64,000 nt of DNA from Caenispirillum salinarum AK4 (GCF_000315795.1 NZ_ANHY01000012.1:1-64000); one strand, 5' to 3'. Positions 50,378 through 59,932 are shown, numbered from the stretch's first letter. Numbers and translations: made by a program. Notes: generated by a model not told the origin, from the letters alone.

Positions 50378-51554
50378 CTCCGCGCCGCAGATGCCGCCCG
50401 TCGCCGGCCTGGTTCTTGCCGGCGGCCTGTCGCGCCGCATGGGGGGCGGCGACAAGACCCTGCTGCTGCTCGACGGCCGGCCCATGCTGCTGCATGTCCT
50501 GGACCGTGTGGCGCCGCAGGTGGGGCCGCTGGCCATCAACGCCAACGGCGACCCCGACCGCTTCGCCCCCTTCGGCCGGCCCGTCGTGCCCGACGAGGTG
50601 GAGGATTTCGCCGGACCGCTGGCCGGAATCCTGGCGGGGCTGGAGTGGGTGAAGCGCGACCACCCGACGCTGACCCACCTGCTGACGGTGCCGGCAGATG
50701 CGCCCTTCCTGCCGCGCGACCTGGTGGACCGGCTGTGGGCGCGCATCGCCGCGGGTGCCGACATCGCCTGCGCGGCATCGGGCGGCTGGACCCATCCGCC
50801 CATCGCGCTGTGGCCCGTGCGGCTGCGGCGCGAACTGCGCGCGGCGGTCCTTGACGAGGGCATGCGCAAGATCGACGCCTGGACCGCCCGCTATCGCACC
50901 GAGGCCGTGGAGTGGCCGGCGACGCCGCTGGACCCCTTCTACAACGTCAACCGGCCCGAGGACCTGGACGCCGCCAAGGACCTGCTGGAACAGGCCGCCG
51001 CGCGGGAGGCCGCGCCCGACGTGCCGGCCTCCAAGCCCTTCGGCGTGGTGATCGAGCGCCGTGCCAGCTCTCACCCCTGGGGCTCGGACTCCTATGTGCC
51101 GGTGGCCGTGGCGCCGGGTGTTCCGTCGGGCGGGCCCGTCCGCCAGGCGGAGGCCGACCGCTGGGTCACCGGCGGCGTGACGCTGGAACTGTTCCGCAAG
51201 GAAACCGAGGGCTATCGCCGCAACCTGTCGACGCCTACCCCGCGCATCTATGTGATCCTGCGGCCCGTGACCGACGATGACGGGGACGCCTACGGGCCGT
51301 TGCCGGTCAAGCCGGTGCTGGTCACCGCCTGCCCCTATGAGGCCGAGGCCTACCTGCATGGCGACGAGACGCAGGTGGAGGCCGTGCCCATGCCCGATGA
51401 CGTGGCGCATTGGGTGGGCGCGTTCTGCGCGCGCCACCACGTCGACCAGCCCTTCGTGAAGCGCAAGCAGAAGACCAAGGTGGCGCGGGAGGACGACACG
51501 TTCTCGCGCATTCCGCCGGTGCAGCAGGCCCGTCGCGGGCGGACGCCGTCATGA
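50370..51554 (+). CDS. mobA: MobA molybdenum cofactor guanylyltransferase fused to DUF3305
   Basis: 394 residues. Residues 1-~205 are MobA, adding GMP to molybdopterin (LVLAGGLSRRMGGGDKTLL signature and TVPADAPFLPRDL). Residues ~215-394 match DUF3305 (FGVVIERRASSHPWGSDSYV and YVILRP), normally a separate FDH-locus protein. The join (EAAPDVPASKP) is a short linker with no stop or frameshift. The fusion ties cofactor synthesis to the FDH partner protein. Overlaps DUF3306 by ATGA. Confidence 0.9.
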   Translation: MSDSAPQMPPVAGLVLAGGLSRRMGGGDKTLLLLDGRPMLLHVLDRVAPQVGPLAINANGDPDRFAPFGRPVVPDEVEDFAGPLAGILAGLEWVKRDHPTLTHLLTVPADAPFLPRDLVDRLWARIAAGADIACAASGGWTHPPIALWPVRLRRELRAAVLDEGMRKIDAWTARYRTEAVEWPATPLDPFYNVNRPEDLDAAKDLLEQAAAREAAPDVPASKPFGVVIERRASSHPWGSDSYVPVAVAPGVPSGGPVRQAEADRWVTGGVTLELFRKETEGYRRNLSTPTPRIYVILRPVTDDDGDAYGPLPVKPVLVTACPYEAEAYLHGDETQVEAVPMPDDVAHWVGAFCARHHVDQPFVKRKQKTKVAREDDTFSRIPPVQQARRGRTPS

Positions 51555-52153
51555 GCCGCGACAGCTTCCTGTCGCGCTGGTCCCGGCGCAAGGCCGAGGC
51601 CCGGCACGCCGAACGCGAGCCCGAGCACGCCGCCCCACCCGCGGAGGCGTCGGACGAAGACCTTCCGGCGCCCGCCGAACCTGACGCGGCGCCTGTCGAT
51701 GCCCGGGAACGGGAGGACGAGGAGCCGCTCGACCTGCCGGACATCGACAGCCTGACGGCCGAGTCGGACTACACGGTCTTCCTCAAGGAGAAGGTGCCGG
51801 CGGCGCTGCGCAAGCAGGCGCTGCGCAAGCTGTGGCGCTCCGACCCGGTGCTGGCGAACCTGGACGGCCTCAACGACTACGACGACGACTACAGCACCCC
51901 CGCCGTCGCCGGCGCCGCCGTCCGCACCGCGTACAACGCCCTGCGCGGCTACGCCCGGCCGGAGGAGGAGGAGGTCGCCCAGACAGCGCAGGGCAAGCCG
52001 GAAGGTGCATCGGAAGATGCCGAATCCGGGCACGAACAACCGGATGCTCATGTTGCGACGCAGCAAGACGACGAAAAGACGCCAGCTGCTCCTGATCCGT
52101 CCCAGGACGTCGCGGCTCAGGAAAAGGGCGATGAAAAGCGCGATGAAACTTGA
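51551..52153 (+). CDS. DUF3306 protein
   Basis: 200 residues, highly acidic. N-terminal SFLSRWSRRKAEARH and the core LTAESDYTVFLKEKVPAALRKQALRKLWRSDPVLANLDGLNDYDDDY are the family marks (given here as two overlapping parts: SDYTVFLKEKVP and RKLWRSDPVLANLDGLNDY). The tail after residue 140 is low-complexity. Always found with DUF3305 and FDH; function unknown. Confidence 0.85.
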   Translation: MSRDSFLSRWSRRKAEARHAEREPEHAAPPAEASDEDLPAPAEPDAAPVDAREREDEEPLDLPDIDSLTAESDYTVFLKEKVPAALRKQALRKLWRSDPVLANLDGLNDYDDDYSTPAVAGAAVRTAYNALRGYARPEEEEVAQTAQGKPEGASEDAESGHEQPDAHVATQQDDEKTPAAPDPSQDVAAQEKGDEKRDET

Positions 52154-52174
52154 GGGAACTCTACAGGCTTCAAC

Positions 52175-52231
52175 TATCGGTGTGTTCCGATAAAGCCCTG
52201 CAATCCAGCTTCCGCCCGGACTCCTTCCGGG
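52175..52231 (+). terminator. two short hairpins between DUF3306 and the chaperone gene
   Basis: TATCGG/CCGATA (52175-52192) and CCCGGA/TCCGGG (52215-52231). No T tract; likely partial attenuation. The 178-bp gap shows otherwise only a GGAGG site for the next gene. Confidence 0.4.
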
Positions 52232-52331
52232 GCTCTTCAAGTCCTGGACAATCCCACCTTTCAATGCAACCATGATCGTTCAACTGTTTCGAGGCTGAAG
52301 CAGTCGGTGCCGCGATGGCGGAGGATCACCC

Positions 52332-52961
52332 TTGTCGAATATCGGTGCAGCCCAGCAGTCCATCGGTGAAGAGGACGTGCTTCGGGCGCGGTTCTATACC
52401 CTTCTTTCAAACCTGCTGCTGGCGCCGCCTCCGGCCGGCGTTCTGGCGGACCTGGGCGGGCTGACGGGCGATGAGACGCCGCTCGGTCAGGCGCTGGGCG
52501 ACCTGGCCGCCGCGGCGCGCGAAGCCGACGCCGAGGCCGTGTCCGAGGAGCACCTTGCCGTGCTGGTGGGCATCACTCGCGGTGAAGTCGTGCCCTATGC
52601 CTCGCATTACCTGACGGGGTTCCTCCACGAAAAGCCGCTGGCCGAAGTGCGCGAGTCCTTGCGCGCGCTGGGTGTCGAGCGGGCGCCCGGCCAGGTGGAG
52701 CCCGAGGACCATATCGGTATCCTGTTCGACATCATGCGCGGCCTGATCCTCGGGGAGTTCGGTGGGGCTGCCGGCGGCGGCCTGGGCGGGCAGAAGGCGT
52801 TTTTCACCAGGCACATCGCGCCGTGGGCGGACACGCTGTTCCGCGATATCGAGGCGGCGCGCTCCGCCCGCTTCTACCGGGCCGTCGGCGCGGTGGGGCG
52901 GGCCTTCCTCGACATCGAGCGCGAAAGCTTCGCCATGGTCGGCGAAAAGGGCGAGGGCTGA
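52332..52961 (+). CDS. TorD/NapD-like chaperone for formate dehydrogenase
   Basis: 209 residues, all-helical TorD family (RARFYTLLSNLLLAPP, PYASHYLTGFLHEKPL, EPEDHIGILFDIMRGLI). Binds and protects the TAT-exported FDH catalytic subunit during cofactor loading. TTG start at 52332 is supported by GCGGAGG at the right distance and no better ATG. Directly precedes the small TAT gene. Confidence 0.88.
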   Translation: MSNIGAAQQSIGEEDVLRARFYTLLSNLLLAPPPAGVLADLGGLTGDETPLGQALGDLAAAAREADAEAVSEEHLAVLVGITRGEVVPYASHYLTGFLHEKPLAEVRESLRALGVERAPGQVEPEDHIGILFDIMRGLILGEFGGAAGGGLGGQKAFFTRHIAPWADTLFRDIEAARSARFYRAVGAVGRAFLDIERESFAMVGEKGEG

Positions 52962-53023
52962 CCCCCGCCCGGCCGCCGCATGAGCCGCATGAATGAAATC
53001 GCAGGTCGGAAAGGAACGGAAGC

Positions 53024-53242
53024 ATGAGCGAGTCCAGCAGGATTGAGCAGGCCGGAGGCGTCGACCGCCGCGGCTTTCTTCGCGGGTTCGGTCTGGGCGC
53101 CGCCGGCGCCGGTGCCGCCGCGGCTCTCGTGGCCGGCCACGCTTCGGCGGAGGCCGCCGACGAGGTGACGGTGAAGGCCGCCAAGACGGGCTACCGCAAG
53201 ACGGAGCACGTCCGCCGGTACTACGACCTCGCCCGCTTCTGA
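53024..53242 (+). CDS. small twin-arginine formate dehydrogenase region protein
   Basis: 72 residues with a TAT signal DRRGFLRGFGLGAAGAG and a short mature part ending KTEHVRRYYDLARF. Matches the small TAT-signal protein regularly found before FDH alpha subunits. Function unknown; possibly a maturation or assembly factor. Confidence 0.85.
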   Translation: MSESSRIEQAGGVDRRGFLRGFGLGAAGAGAAAALVAGHASAEAADEVTVKAAKTGYRKTEHVRRYYDLARF

Positions 53243-53269
53243 GACGGCGCAGACAAGAGGAAACGTCCC

Positions 53270-56149
53270 ATGCTCACGAAGAAGCGCACCAACTCCGCGC
53301 CGCCGGCGCCCCACATGCTCAACCGCCTTGCGTCCGCCGTTGGCGGCGCTGTCGACCGTCGAACCTTCCTGCGCCGCTCGGGCATCGCGGCCGGCGGCGC
53401 CGCCCTCGGGGCCGTGCTGCCGGTGGGCTCCGTCCGCAAGGCCGCGGCCGTCGAGACGGCCCCCACGGCTGGCGGCAACATCGAGATGAAGCGCACCGTC
53501 TGCACCCACTGCTCGGTGGGCTGCACGGTGGAGGCCGAGGTCTCCAACGGCGTCTGGATCGGCCAGGAACCCGGCTACGACAGCCCCTTCAACCTGGGTG
53601 CCCACTGCGCCAAGGGCGCCTCGGTCCGCGAGCACGCCCATGGCGAGCGCCGCCTCAAGCACCCGATGAAGCTGGAAGGCGGCAAGTGGAAGCGCATTTC
53701 TTGGGACGAAGCGGTCAACGAAGTCGGTGACCGCCTGATGGCCATCCGCGAAAAGTCCGGTCCCGATTCGGTGTACTGGCTGGGCTCGGCCAAACACAGC
53801 AACGAACAGGCCTACCTGTTCCGCAAGTTCGCGGCCATGTGGGGCACCAACAACGTCGATCACCAGGCCCGCATCTGTCACTCCACCACCGTCGCCGGCG
53901 TGGCGAACACGTGGGGTTACGGTGCGATGACCAACAGCTACAATGACATTCACAACTCCAAGGTCATCTTCCTCATCGGCGGCAACCCGGCCGAGGCGCA
54001 CCCCGTCTCCATGCAGCACGTGCTGCGCGCCAAGGAAAAGAACAAGGCGCACCTGATCGTCGCCGACCCGCGCTTCACCCGCACGGCGGCCCGCGCCGAC
54101 GAATACCTGCGCTTCCGCCCGGGCACCGACGTCGCCCTGATCTGGGGCATCCTGTGGCATGTCCTGGAGAACGGCTGGGAGGACAAGGACTACATCCGCC
54201 GCCGCGTCTACGGCTTCGACGAAATCCGCAAGGAGGTCGCGAAGTGGACGCCTGACGAGGTCGAGCGCGTGACGGGCGCGCCGCCGGAGCAGCTCAAGCG
54301 CGTGGCGCAGATGATGGCGTCCAACAAGCCCGGCACCCTGATCTGGTGCATGGGCGGCACGCAGCACTCCAACGGCAACAACAACACCCGCGCCTACTGC
54401 GTCCTGCAGCTCGCGCTCGGCAACATGGGCGTGTCGGGCGGCGGCACCAACATCTTCCGCGGCCACGACAACGTGCAGGGCGCCACGGACCTGGGCGTCC
54501 TGGCCGACACCCTGCCGGGCTACTACGGTCTGGCCGAGGGCTCGTGGAAGCACTGGGCCCGCGTCTGGGAACTGGACGAGGAGTGGCTGAAGAGCCGCTT
54601 CGCCGAAGGCATGATGAACGCCACCGGCATCCCCGTCTCGCGCTGGATCGACGGCGTGCTGGAGGACAAGGAGAACCTGGAGCAGCCCAACACGGTCCAG
54701 GGCATGGTGTTCTGGGGCCACGCCCCCAACAGCCAGACCCGCCTGCCGGAAATGAAGCAGGCGATGGAAAAGCTGGACACGCTGGTGGTCATCGACCCGT
54801 ACCCGACGGTCACCGCGGTGCTGCACGACCGCACCGACGGCGTATACCTGCTGCCGGCGGCGACCCAGTTCGAGACCTCCGGCTCCGTCACCGCGTCCAA
54901 CCGGTCGCTGCAGTGGCGCGAGAAGGTGGTCGACCCGCTGTTCGAGTCCAAGCCCGACCACACGATCATGACCCTGTTCGCGCGCAAGTTCGGCTTCGAG
55001 AACGAGCTTCTGAAGAACATCCAGGTCAACGGCGACGAGCCGCTGGTCGAGGACATCACGCGCGAGTTCAACAAGGGCATGTGGACCATCGGCTACACCG
55101 GCCAGTCGCCGGAGCGCCTGAAGGACCACATGAAGCACCAGCACCACTTCGACAAGACGACCCTGCGGGCCGTCGGCGGTCCGCTGGACGGCGAGTACTA
55201 CGGCATGCCTTGGCCGTGCTGGGGCACCGCCGAAATGCGCCACCCGGGCTCGGCCAACCTGTACGACACCTCGCTGCCCGTCGCCCAGGGCGGCATGGGC
55301 TTCCGCGCCCGCTTCGGCGTGGAGCACGAGGGCGTCAACCTGCTGGCCGAGGACAGCTATCCCGAGGGATCGGAGATCGAGGACGGCTACCCCGAGTTCA
55401 CCATGGCCATGCTCAAGAAGCTGGGCTGGGACAAGGACCTGACCGACGAGGAGCGCCAGACGATCGAGAGCATCGGCGGCGACTCCGTCAACTGGAAGAC
55501 CGACCTGTCGGGCGGCATCCAGCGGGTGGCCATCAAGCACGGCTGTGCTCCCTACGGCAACGCCAAGGCCCGCACGGTGGTCTGGACCTTCCCCGACCCG
55601 GTGCCCCTGCACCGCGAGCCGCTCTACACCCCGCGCCGAGATCTGGTGGCGGACTATCCCACCTACGAAGACAAGACCTTCTGGCGCGTGCCGACGCTGT
55701 ACAAGTCCATCCAGGAGAACGACTTCTCCAAGGACTTCCCGATCATCCTCACCTCCGGCCGTCTGGTGGAGTACGAGGGCGGCGGCGACGAGACGCGGTC
55801 CAACCCGTGGCTCGCCGAGTTGCAGCAGGAGATGTTCGTCGAGATCAACCAGGCGGACGCCAACGACAACGGCATCCGCGATGGCGCCGACGTCTGGGTG
55901 CACGGTCCCAACGGCGGCAAGGTCAGGGTCAAGGCGATGATCACCGACCGCGTGGCACGCGGCGTGGCGTTCATGCCGTTCCACTTCGGCGGGCACTTCC
56001 AGGGCCAGTCCCTGCGGGACAAGTACCCCGACGGGGCCGACCCGATCGTGCTTGGCGAATCCAGCAACACCGCGCAGACCTACGGCTATGACTCGGTCAC
56101 CCAGATGCAGGAGACCAAGGCGACGCTGTGTCGGATCGAGGCGGCGTAA
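53270..56149 (+). CDS. periplasmic formate dehydrogenase catalytic subunit (Cys type)
   Basis: 959 residues. TAT signal DRRTFLRR at 29-36; [4Fe-4S] cysteines C78, C81, C85 and C113 (CTHCSVGC...AHCAKGA). The metal ligand is C203 in DHQARICHSTT, where E. coli FdnG has selenocysteine, so no UGA read-through is needed. Oxidises formate in the periplasm. Tungstate genes next door suggest tungsten may be the metal. Followed by beta (23 bp) and gamma subunit genes. Confidence 0.95.
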   Translation: MLTKKRTNSAPPAPHMLNRLASAVGGAVDRRTFLRRSGIAAGGAALGAVLPVGSVRKAAAVETAPTAGGNIEMKRTVCTHCSVGCTVEAEVSNGVWIGQEPGYDSPFNLGAHCAKGASVREHAHGERRLKHPMKLEGGKWKRISWDEAVNEVGDRLMAIREKSGPDSVYWLGSAKHSNEQAYLFRKFAAMWGTNNVDHQARICHSTTVAGVANTWGYGAMTNSYNDIHNSKVIFLIGGNPAEAHPVSMQHVLRAKEKNKAHLIVADPRFTRTAARADEYLRFRPGTDVALIWGILWHVLENGWEDKDYIRRRVYGFDEIRKEVAKWTPDEVERVTGAPPEQLKRVAQMMASNKPGTLIWCMGGTQHSNGNNNTRAYCVLQLALGNMGVSGGGTNIFRGHDNVQGATDLGVLADTLPGYYGLAEGSWKHWARVWELDEEWLKSRFAEGMMNATGIPVSRWIDGVLEDKENLEQPNTVQGMVFWGHAPNSQTRLPEMKQAMEKLDTLVVIDPYPTVTAVLHDRTDGVYLLPAATQFETSGSVTASNRSLQWREKVVDPLFESKPDHTIMTLFARKFGFENELLKNIQVNGDEPLVEDITREFNKGMWTIGYTGQSPERLKDHMKHQHHFDKTTLRAVGGPLDGEYYGMPWPCWGTAEMRHPGSANLYDTSLPVAQGGMGFRARFGVEHEGVNLLAEDSYPEGSEIEDGYPEFTMAMLKKLGWDKDLTDEERQTIESIGGDSVNWKTDLSGGIQRVAIKHGCAPYGNAKARTVVWTFPDPVPLHREPLYTPRRDLVADYPTYEDKTFWRVPTLYKSIQENDFSKDFPIILTSGRLVEYEGGGDETRSNPWLAELQQEMFVEINQADANDNGIRDGADVWVHGPNGGKVRVKAMITDRVARGVAFMPFHFGGHFQGQSLRDKYPDGADPIVLGESSNTAQTYGYDSVTQMQETKATLCRIEAA

Positions 56150-56172
56150 GGCCGAAGGGAGGAGACCGTACA

Positions 56173-56793
56173 ATGGGTAAGATGGTATTCCACTGCGACG
56201 GCGACCGCTGCATCGAGTGCAACGCGTGCGTCACCGCCTGCAAGAACGAGAACGAGGTGCCCTGGGGCATCAACCGCCGCCGCGTCGTCACCCTGAATGA
56301 CGGCGTGCCCGGCGAAAAGTCGATCTCGGTCGCCTGCATGCACTGCTCGGACGCGCCGTGCGTCAACGTGTGCCCGACCAACGTCATCTACCACACGGAA
56401 GACGGCGTGGTCCTGCACAACAAGGACGGTTGCATCGGCTGCGGCTACTGCTTCTACGCCTGTCCCTTCGGGGCGCCGCAGTACCCGCAGGAAGGCAACT
56501 TCGGCTCGCGCGGGAAGATGGACAAGTGCACCTTCTGCGCCGGCGGCCCGGAGGAAGCCAACTCGGCCGAGGAGTTCAACAAGTACGGCCGCAACCGCCT
56601 GGCCGAAGGCAAGCTGCCGCTCTGTGCGGAGATGTGCTCCACCAAGGCGCTGATCGCCGGCGATGCCGACGAGATTGCCGATATTTTCCGCCAGCGCGTG
56701 GTCGAGCGCGGCTTCGACAGCGGCGGCTACGGCTTCCAGCAGAAGTTCGGCCAGCAGTCGGGCGGCGGCCCGCGCGCGGGCCAGAAGCTCTGA
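56173..56793 (+). CDS. formate dehydrogenase iron-sulphur (beta) subunit
   Basis: 206 residues with four cluster motifs: CIECNACVTACKNE, CMHCSDAPCVNVCP, CIGCGYCFYACPFG and CTFC...CAEMC. Conducts electrons from the catalytic subunit to the cytochrome. Shorter than FdnH and lacks its C-terminal membrane anchor, as in Fdh3B-type enzymes. Start 56173 follows AGGGAGGAGA. Confidence 0.95.
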   Translation: MGKMVFHCDGDRCIECNACVTACKNENEVPWGINRRRVVTLNDGVPGEKSISVACMHCSDAPCVNVCPTNVIYHTEDGVVLHNKDGCIGCGYCFYACPFGAPQYPQEGNFGSRGKMDKCTFCAGGPEEANSAEEFNKYGRNRLAEGKLPLCAEMCSTKALIAGDADEIADIFRQRVVERGFDSGGYGFQQKFGQQSGGGPRAGQKL

Positions 56794-56860
56794 CATACGG
56801 CCGCGACACCGCCCGCGCGTCCACCGGACCGCGGGCGGGTCCGGCCCCGGAGGACCCTTG

Positions 56861-57970
56861 ATGACGCTGCGACGTTTCCTCCCGATGGTCCTGGCGCTGG
56901 TGTTCCTGTTCGGGACGCTGGCGCCGGCCGCCGCCCAGGACGTGCGGCCGCCCGGCGCGACCGCAGAGGCACAGCAGACCGAGGCAGGACCGCCGCCCGG
57001 CTCCGCCGGGCAGATCATCGCCTCGCCGCCGGACACCATGAACTATCCCTACATTTCGGGCCTGTGGTCGGACATCGTCGACGGCGAGACCGGCTACGTC
57101 AGCATTCCCGACGAGCGCGCCGGCCGCCTGATCCAGACCCAGGGCATGGAGTGGCTGAGCTGGCGCAATGACGAGTTGCGCCGCTGGTCGTCCTATGGCG
57201 TCGCGGCCATGCTGATCGCGCTGGGCGGGTTCTTTGCCGTGAAGGGCCGCATCAAGGTGGACAGCGGCTTGTCGGGCCGGCTGATCCAGCGGTTCAAGCC
57301 GCACGAGGTGATCGGCCACTGGGTCACGGCGGGCTCGTTCCTGCTGCTGGCGTTGACGGGTATCTGGCTGCTCTACGGACGGCCGCTGCTGCTGCCGGTG
57401 ATGGGCCAGGACGCCTATGCGCTGTCCGCCGAGATCAGCAAGTACATGCACAACTTCGGCGGCTTCGTGTTCATGGCGGGGCTGCTCTACATCTTCGTGA
57501 TGTGGGTGCGCCACAACATCTGGGACCGCTACGACTGGAACTGGATCCGCCAGGCGGGCGGGTTCCTGTCCAAGCACTCCCACCCGCCGGCCGACAAGTT
57601 CAACTTCGGCCAGAAGACCGTGTTCTGGATGGTGGTCATACTGGGCGGCCTGCTGTCGCTGTCGGGCCTGAACCTGCTCATGCCGTTCTGGTTCGTCGAC
57701 AGCATCGAGGCCATGCAGTACGCCCAGATCATCCACGCGGCGCTGGGGATGCTGATGTTCGCCGCCATCCTGGCGCACATCTACATCGGTTCGGTCGGCA
57801 TGCAGGCGGCCTTCCGCGCCATGTCCACGGGCTGGGTCGACCTCAACTGGGCCCGCGAGCACCACAGCGTGTGGGTGGACAAGTACCTGGCCGGCAACAA
57901 CCCCGAGCGCAAGGGGCCCAAGACGCCGCCGCCGGATGAGGGTCATGTCGAGCCGAAAGCGGCGGAGTAG
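56861..57970 (+). CDS. formate dehydrogenase cytochrome b (gamma) subunit
   Basis: 369 residues: signal-like helix at 5-25, a ~90-residue periplasmic part, then four helices of the FdnI type (about 108-128, 150-172, 195-218, 262-285, 305-325 region). Candidate haem histidines in PHEVIGHWVTAG, KYMHNFGGF, IIHAALG and LAHIYIGS. Passes electrons to quinone. The N-terminal extension is typical of the Fdh3C family. Start 56861 follows GGAGGA. Confidence 0.92.
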   Translation: MTLRRFLPMVLALVFLFGTLAPAAAQDVRPPGATAEAQQTEAGPPPGSAGQIIASPPDTMNYPYISGLWSDIVDGETGYVSIPDERAGRLIQTQGMEWLSWRNDELRRWSSYGVAAMLIALGGFFAVKGRIKVDSGLSGRLIQRFKPHEVIGHWVTAGSFLLLALTGIWLLYGRPLLLPVMGQDAYALSAEISKYMHNFGGFVFMAGLLYIFVMWVRHNIWDRYDWNWIRQAGGFLSKHSHPPADKFNFGQKTVFWMVVILGGLLSLSGLNLLMPFWFVDSIEAMQYAQIIHAALGMLMFAAILAHIYIGSVGMQAAFRAMSTGWVDLNWAREHHSVWVDKYLAGNNPERKGPKTPPPDEGHVEPKAAE

Positions 57971-57980
57971 GGGGTGGACC

Positions 57981-58146
57981 TTCAGGGGACCTCGGTCCCC
58001 TGAACCCCTGACCGAGAGGCACAGCCTCTCGCACGCGCCCGTCTTCTGAAACCTGGTGCCGCACGCACCCCCCACAACACTGGGAGGTTCGGAGGGCTGG
58101 GCCCTCCGAACGGGGTTTGGGGCAGTCGCCCCAAGCGCGGAGCGCT
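57981..58146. repeat. array of five perfect hairpins in a convergent intergenic region
   Basis: Inverted repeats at 57981-58004 (10-bp arms, loop CTCG), 58014-58030 (GAGAGGC/GCCTCTC), 58087-58111 (GTTCGGAGGGC/GCCCTCCGAAC, loop TGG), 58117-58134 (TTGGGGC/GCCCCAA) and 58134-58146 (AGCGC/GCGCT). They fill the space between the FDH gamma gene and moeA. REP-like composite; may terminate both convergent transcripts. Confidence 0.75.
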
Positions 58147-58148
58147 CG

Positions 58149-59408
58149 TCAGCCGGTCAGCCGCTCGAACGGCAGGAACTCCAGCACATCGCCCGGCGCG
58201 ATCGCGGACGGTTCTTCCGGCAGCGTCAGCAGTCCCTCGCTCACCACCACGGACCGCAGGATGCCCGAGCCCTCGGTGGGGAAGCGCTCGGCCACCGGAA
58301 GGCCGTCCTCGTCACGGCCGGTCAGGCTGGCGCGCAGCCATTCGCGGCGGCCGGCGCGCTTCTTGAAGGCGAAGCCGGCCCGCACGGGAATGGGGCGGGG
58401 CAGCACCTCGGCCACGCCCATGCGGCGCAGGATCATGGGGCGCGCGAACATGCAAAAGCACACGAAGGCCGCCACGGGATTGCCCGGCAGGCCGACGAAG
58501 ACGGCATTGCCGACGCGGCCCACCGCCAGCGGCCGGCCGGGGCGGATGGCGACCCGCCAGAAGTCCAGGCTGCCCAGGTCCTCCACCACCGGCTTGACGT
58601 GGTCTTCCTCGCCGGTGGAGACGCCGCCGGAGGTCAGCACCACGTCCGCCTCGGCCGATGCGCGCGCCAGCGTGTCCTTCAGGGCGGCGGGATCGTCGGG
58701 CAGGATTCCGTAGTCGCTGACGTCGCAGCCCATATCGGCCAGCAGGCCCATGAGCACGAAGCGGTTGCTGTCGTAGATGGCGCCGGGCGGGGCGTCGCCA
58801 CCCGGGTCGCGCACTTCCGTTCCTGTGGAGAACACGGCAGCCCGGACGCGGCGCCGCACCAGCGGTTCCGCCACGCCGACGGAGGCCATGAAGCCGATTT
58901 CCGCAGGGCGCAGCCGCCGCCCGGCGGCGAGGATCGTGTCGCCGGCCCCGATGTCCTCGGCCTTGCGGCGCAGGTTCTGGCCGGCCTTGCGCACCGGCGG
59001 CAGGACGACGGTGTCGTCGTCCGCGCGGCATGGTTCCTGGGGGATGATCGTGTCGGCGCCCTCGGGCACCGGCGCACCGGTGAAGATGCGCGCCGCTTCG
59101 CCCGCCGCCAGGGGGCGGTCGGGAACGATCCCGGCGGGGATGCGCATGGTGATCGGCAGCCGGGTCTCGTCTTCCGCCGACAGGTCGGCGAAGCGCACGG
59201 CATAGCCGTCGACGGCGGAGTTGTCGTGCGGCGGAACGTTCCGGTCCGAGACGATGTCCTCCGCCAGGACGCGGCCCCGCGCGTCCACCAGGGGAACGCG
59301 CTCCGTCTCGGCCACCGGCGTCACCAGGTCCAGCAACCGCGCCGCAGCCTCGTCGGCGGGCAGCATGTCGGCGGAAAGGGCGAAGGCGTCGACGGCGGGT
59401 CGGGTCAT
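58149..59408 (-). CDS. moeA: molybdopterin molybdenumtransferase MoeA, paralogue 1
   Basis: 419 residues. Inserts molybdate (or tungstate) into adenylated molybdopterin. Family marks: PPHDNSAVDGYAVR, IFTGAPVPEGADTI, VLTSGGVSTGEEDHV and GLPGNPVAAFV. Overlaps mobB by 4 bp and is last in moeA-mobB-moeA. A second MoeA in the same operon suggests specialisation. Confidence 0.95.
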   Translation of the reverse strand: MTRPAVDAFALSADMLPADEAAARLLDLVTPVAETERVPLVDARGRVLAEDIVSDRNVPPHDNSAVDGYAVRFADLSAEDETRLPITMRIPAGIVPDRPLAAGEAARIFTGAPVPEGADTIIPQEPCRADDDTVVLPPVRKAGQNLRRKAEDIGAGDTILAAGRRLRPAEIGFMASVGVAEPLVRRRVRAAVFSTGTEVRDPGGDAPPGAIYDSNRFVLMGLLADMGCDVSDYGILPDDPAALKDTLARASAEADVVLTSGGVSTGEEDHVKPVVEDLGSLDFWRVAIRPGRPLAVGRVGNAVFVGLPGNPVAAFVCFCMFARPMILRRMGVAEVLPRPIPVRAGFAFKKRAGRREWLRASLTGRDEDGLPVAERFPTEGSGILRSVVVSEGLLTLPEEPSAIAPGDVLEFLPFERLTG

Positions 59409-59932
59409 TGCGCGGTCTCCATGCCCATGGTGCGCGGCAGGCCGACGTGGTCCAGAACGAAGTCCACGACGGCCTCGGGGTCGTTCAGGTCAAGGCGCGG
59501 CCGGTCCGTCAGGTCGGGCAGGCCTTCATCGCTGGCGACGGCGACGACGGAGTCGTCCTGCGGCCACAGCGGGTCCTTTCCGACGGACGGCCGATGGACC
59601 TCGATCTTGGGGTGGGGGTGGCGCTTGAAGCCCTCCACAAGCAGAAGATCCACGGGCGTCATGCGCGCCACCAGGTCCTCCAGCGAGGGTTCGTCCTCAT
59701 CGCGCAGCTCGTGCATGAGCGCCCAGCGCCGGCCCGAGGTGATGAGTACCTCCGACGCACCGGCCTCGCGGTGGCGGAAACTGTCCTTGCCCGGGCGGTC
59801 GATGTCGAAGGCGTGGTGGGCGTGCTTGATGGTGGAGATGCGGAAGCCGCGGCGGGTGAGGATGGTGACGGCCGCCGTCATCAGGGTGGTCTTTCCGCTG
59901 TTGCTCCACCCCGCCAGTCCGAACACTTTCAT
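59405..59932 (-). CDS. mobB: molybdopterin-guanine dinucleotide biosynthesis adaptor MobB
   Basis: 175 residues. P-loop GWSNSGKTTLM at residue 7, then TIKHAHHAFDIDRPGKDS and LLLVEGFKRHPHPKIEVHR. GTP-binding partner of MobA. Between the two moeA genes. Confidence 0.94.
   Translation of the reverse strand: MKVFGLAGWSNSGKTTLMTAAVTILTRRGFRISTIKHAHHAFDIDRPGKDSFRHREAGASEVLITSGRRWALMHELRDEDEPSLEDLVARMTPVDLLLVEGFKRHPHPKIEVHRPSVGKDPLWPQDDSVVAVASDEGLPDLTDRPRLDLNDPEAVVDFVLDHVGLPRTMGMETAQ

Noticed and set aside
53876-53878. Selenocysteine codon in formate dehydrogenase
   Set aside because: The metal-ligand codon is TGT (Cys203), not TGA.
52874-56173. Open frame of about 1100 codons on the minus strand across the FDH alpha gene
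   Set aside because: Antisense to the formate dehydrogenase catalytic subunit; no domain seen.
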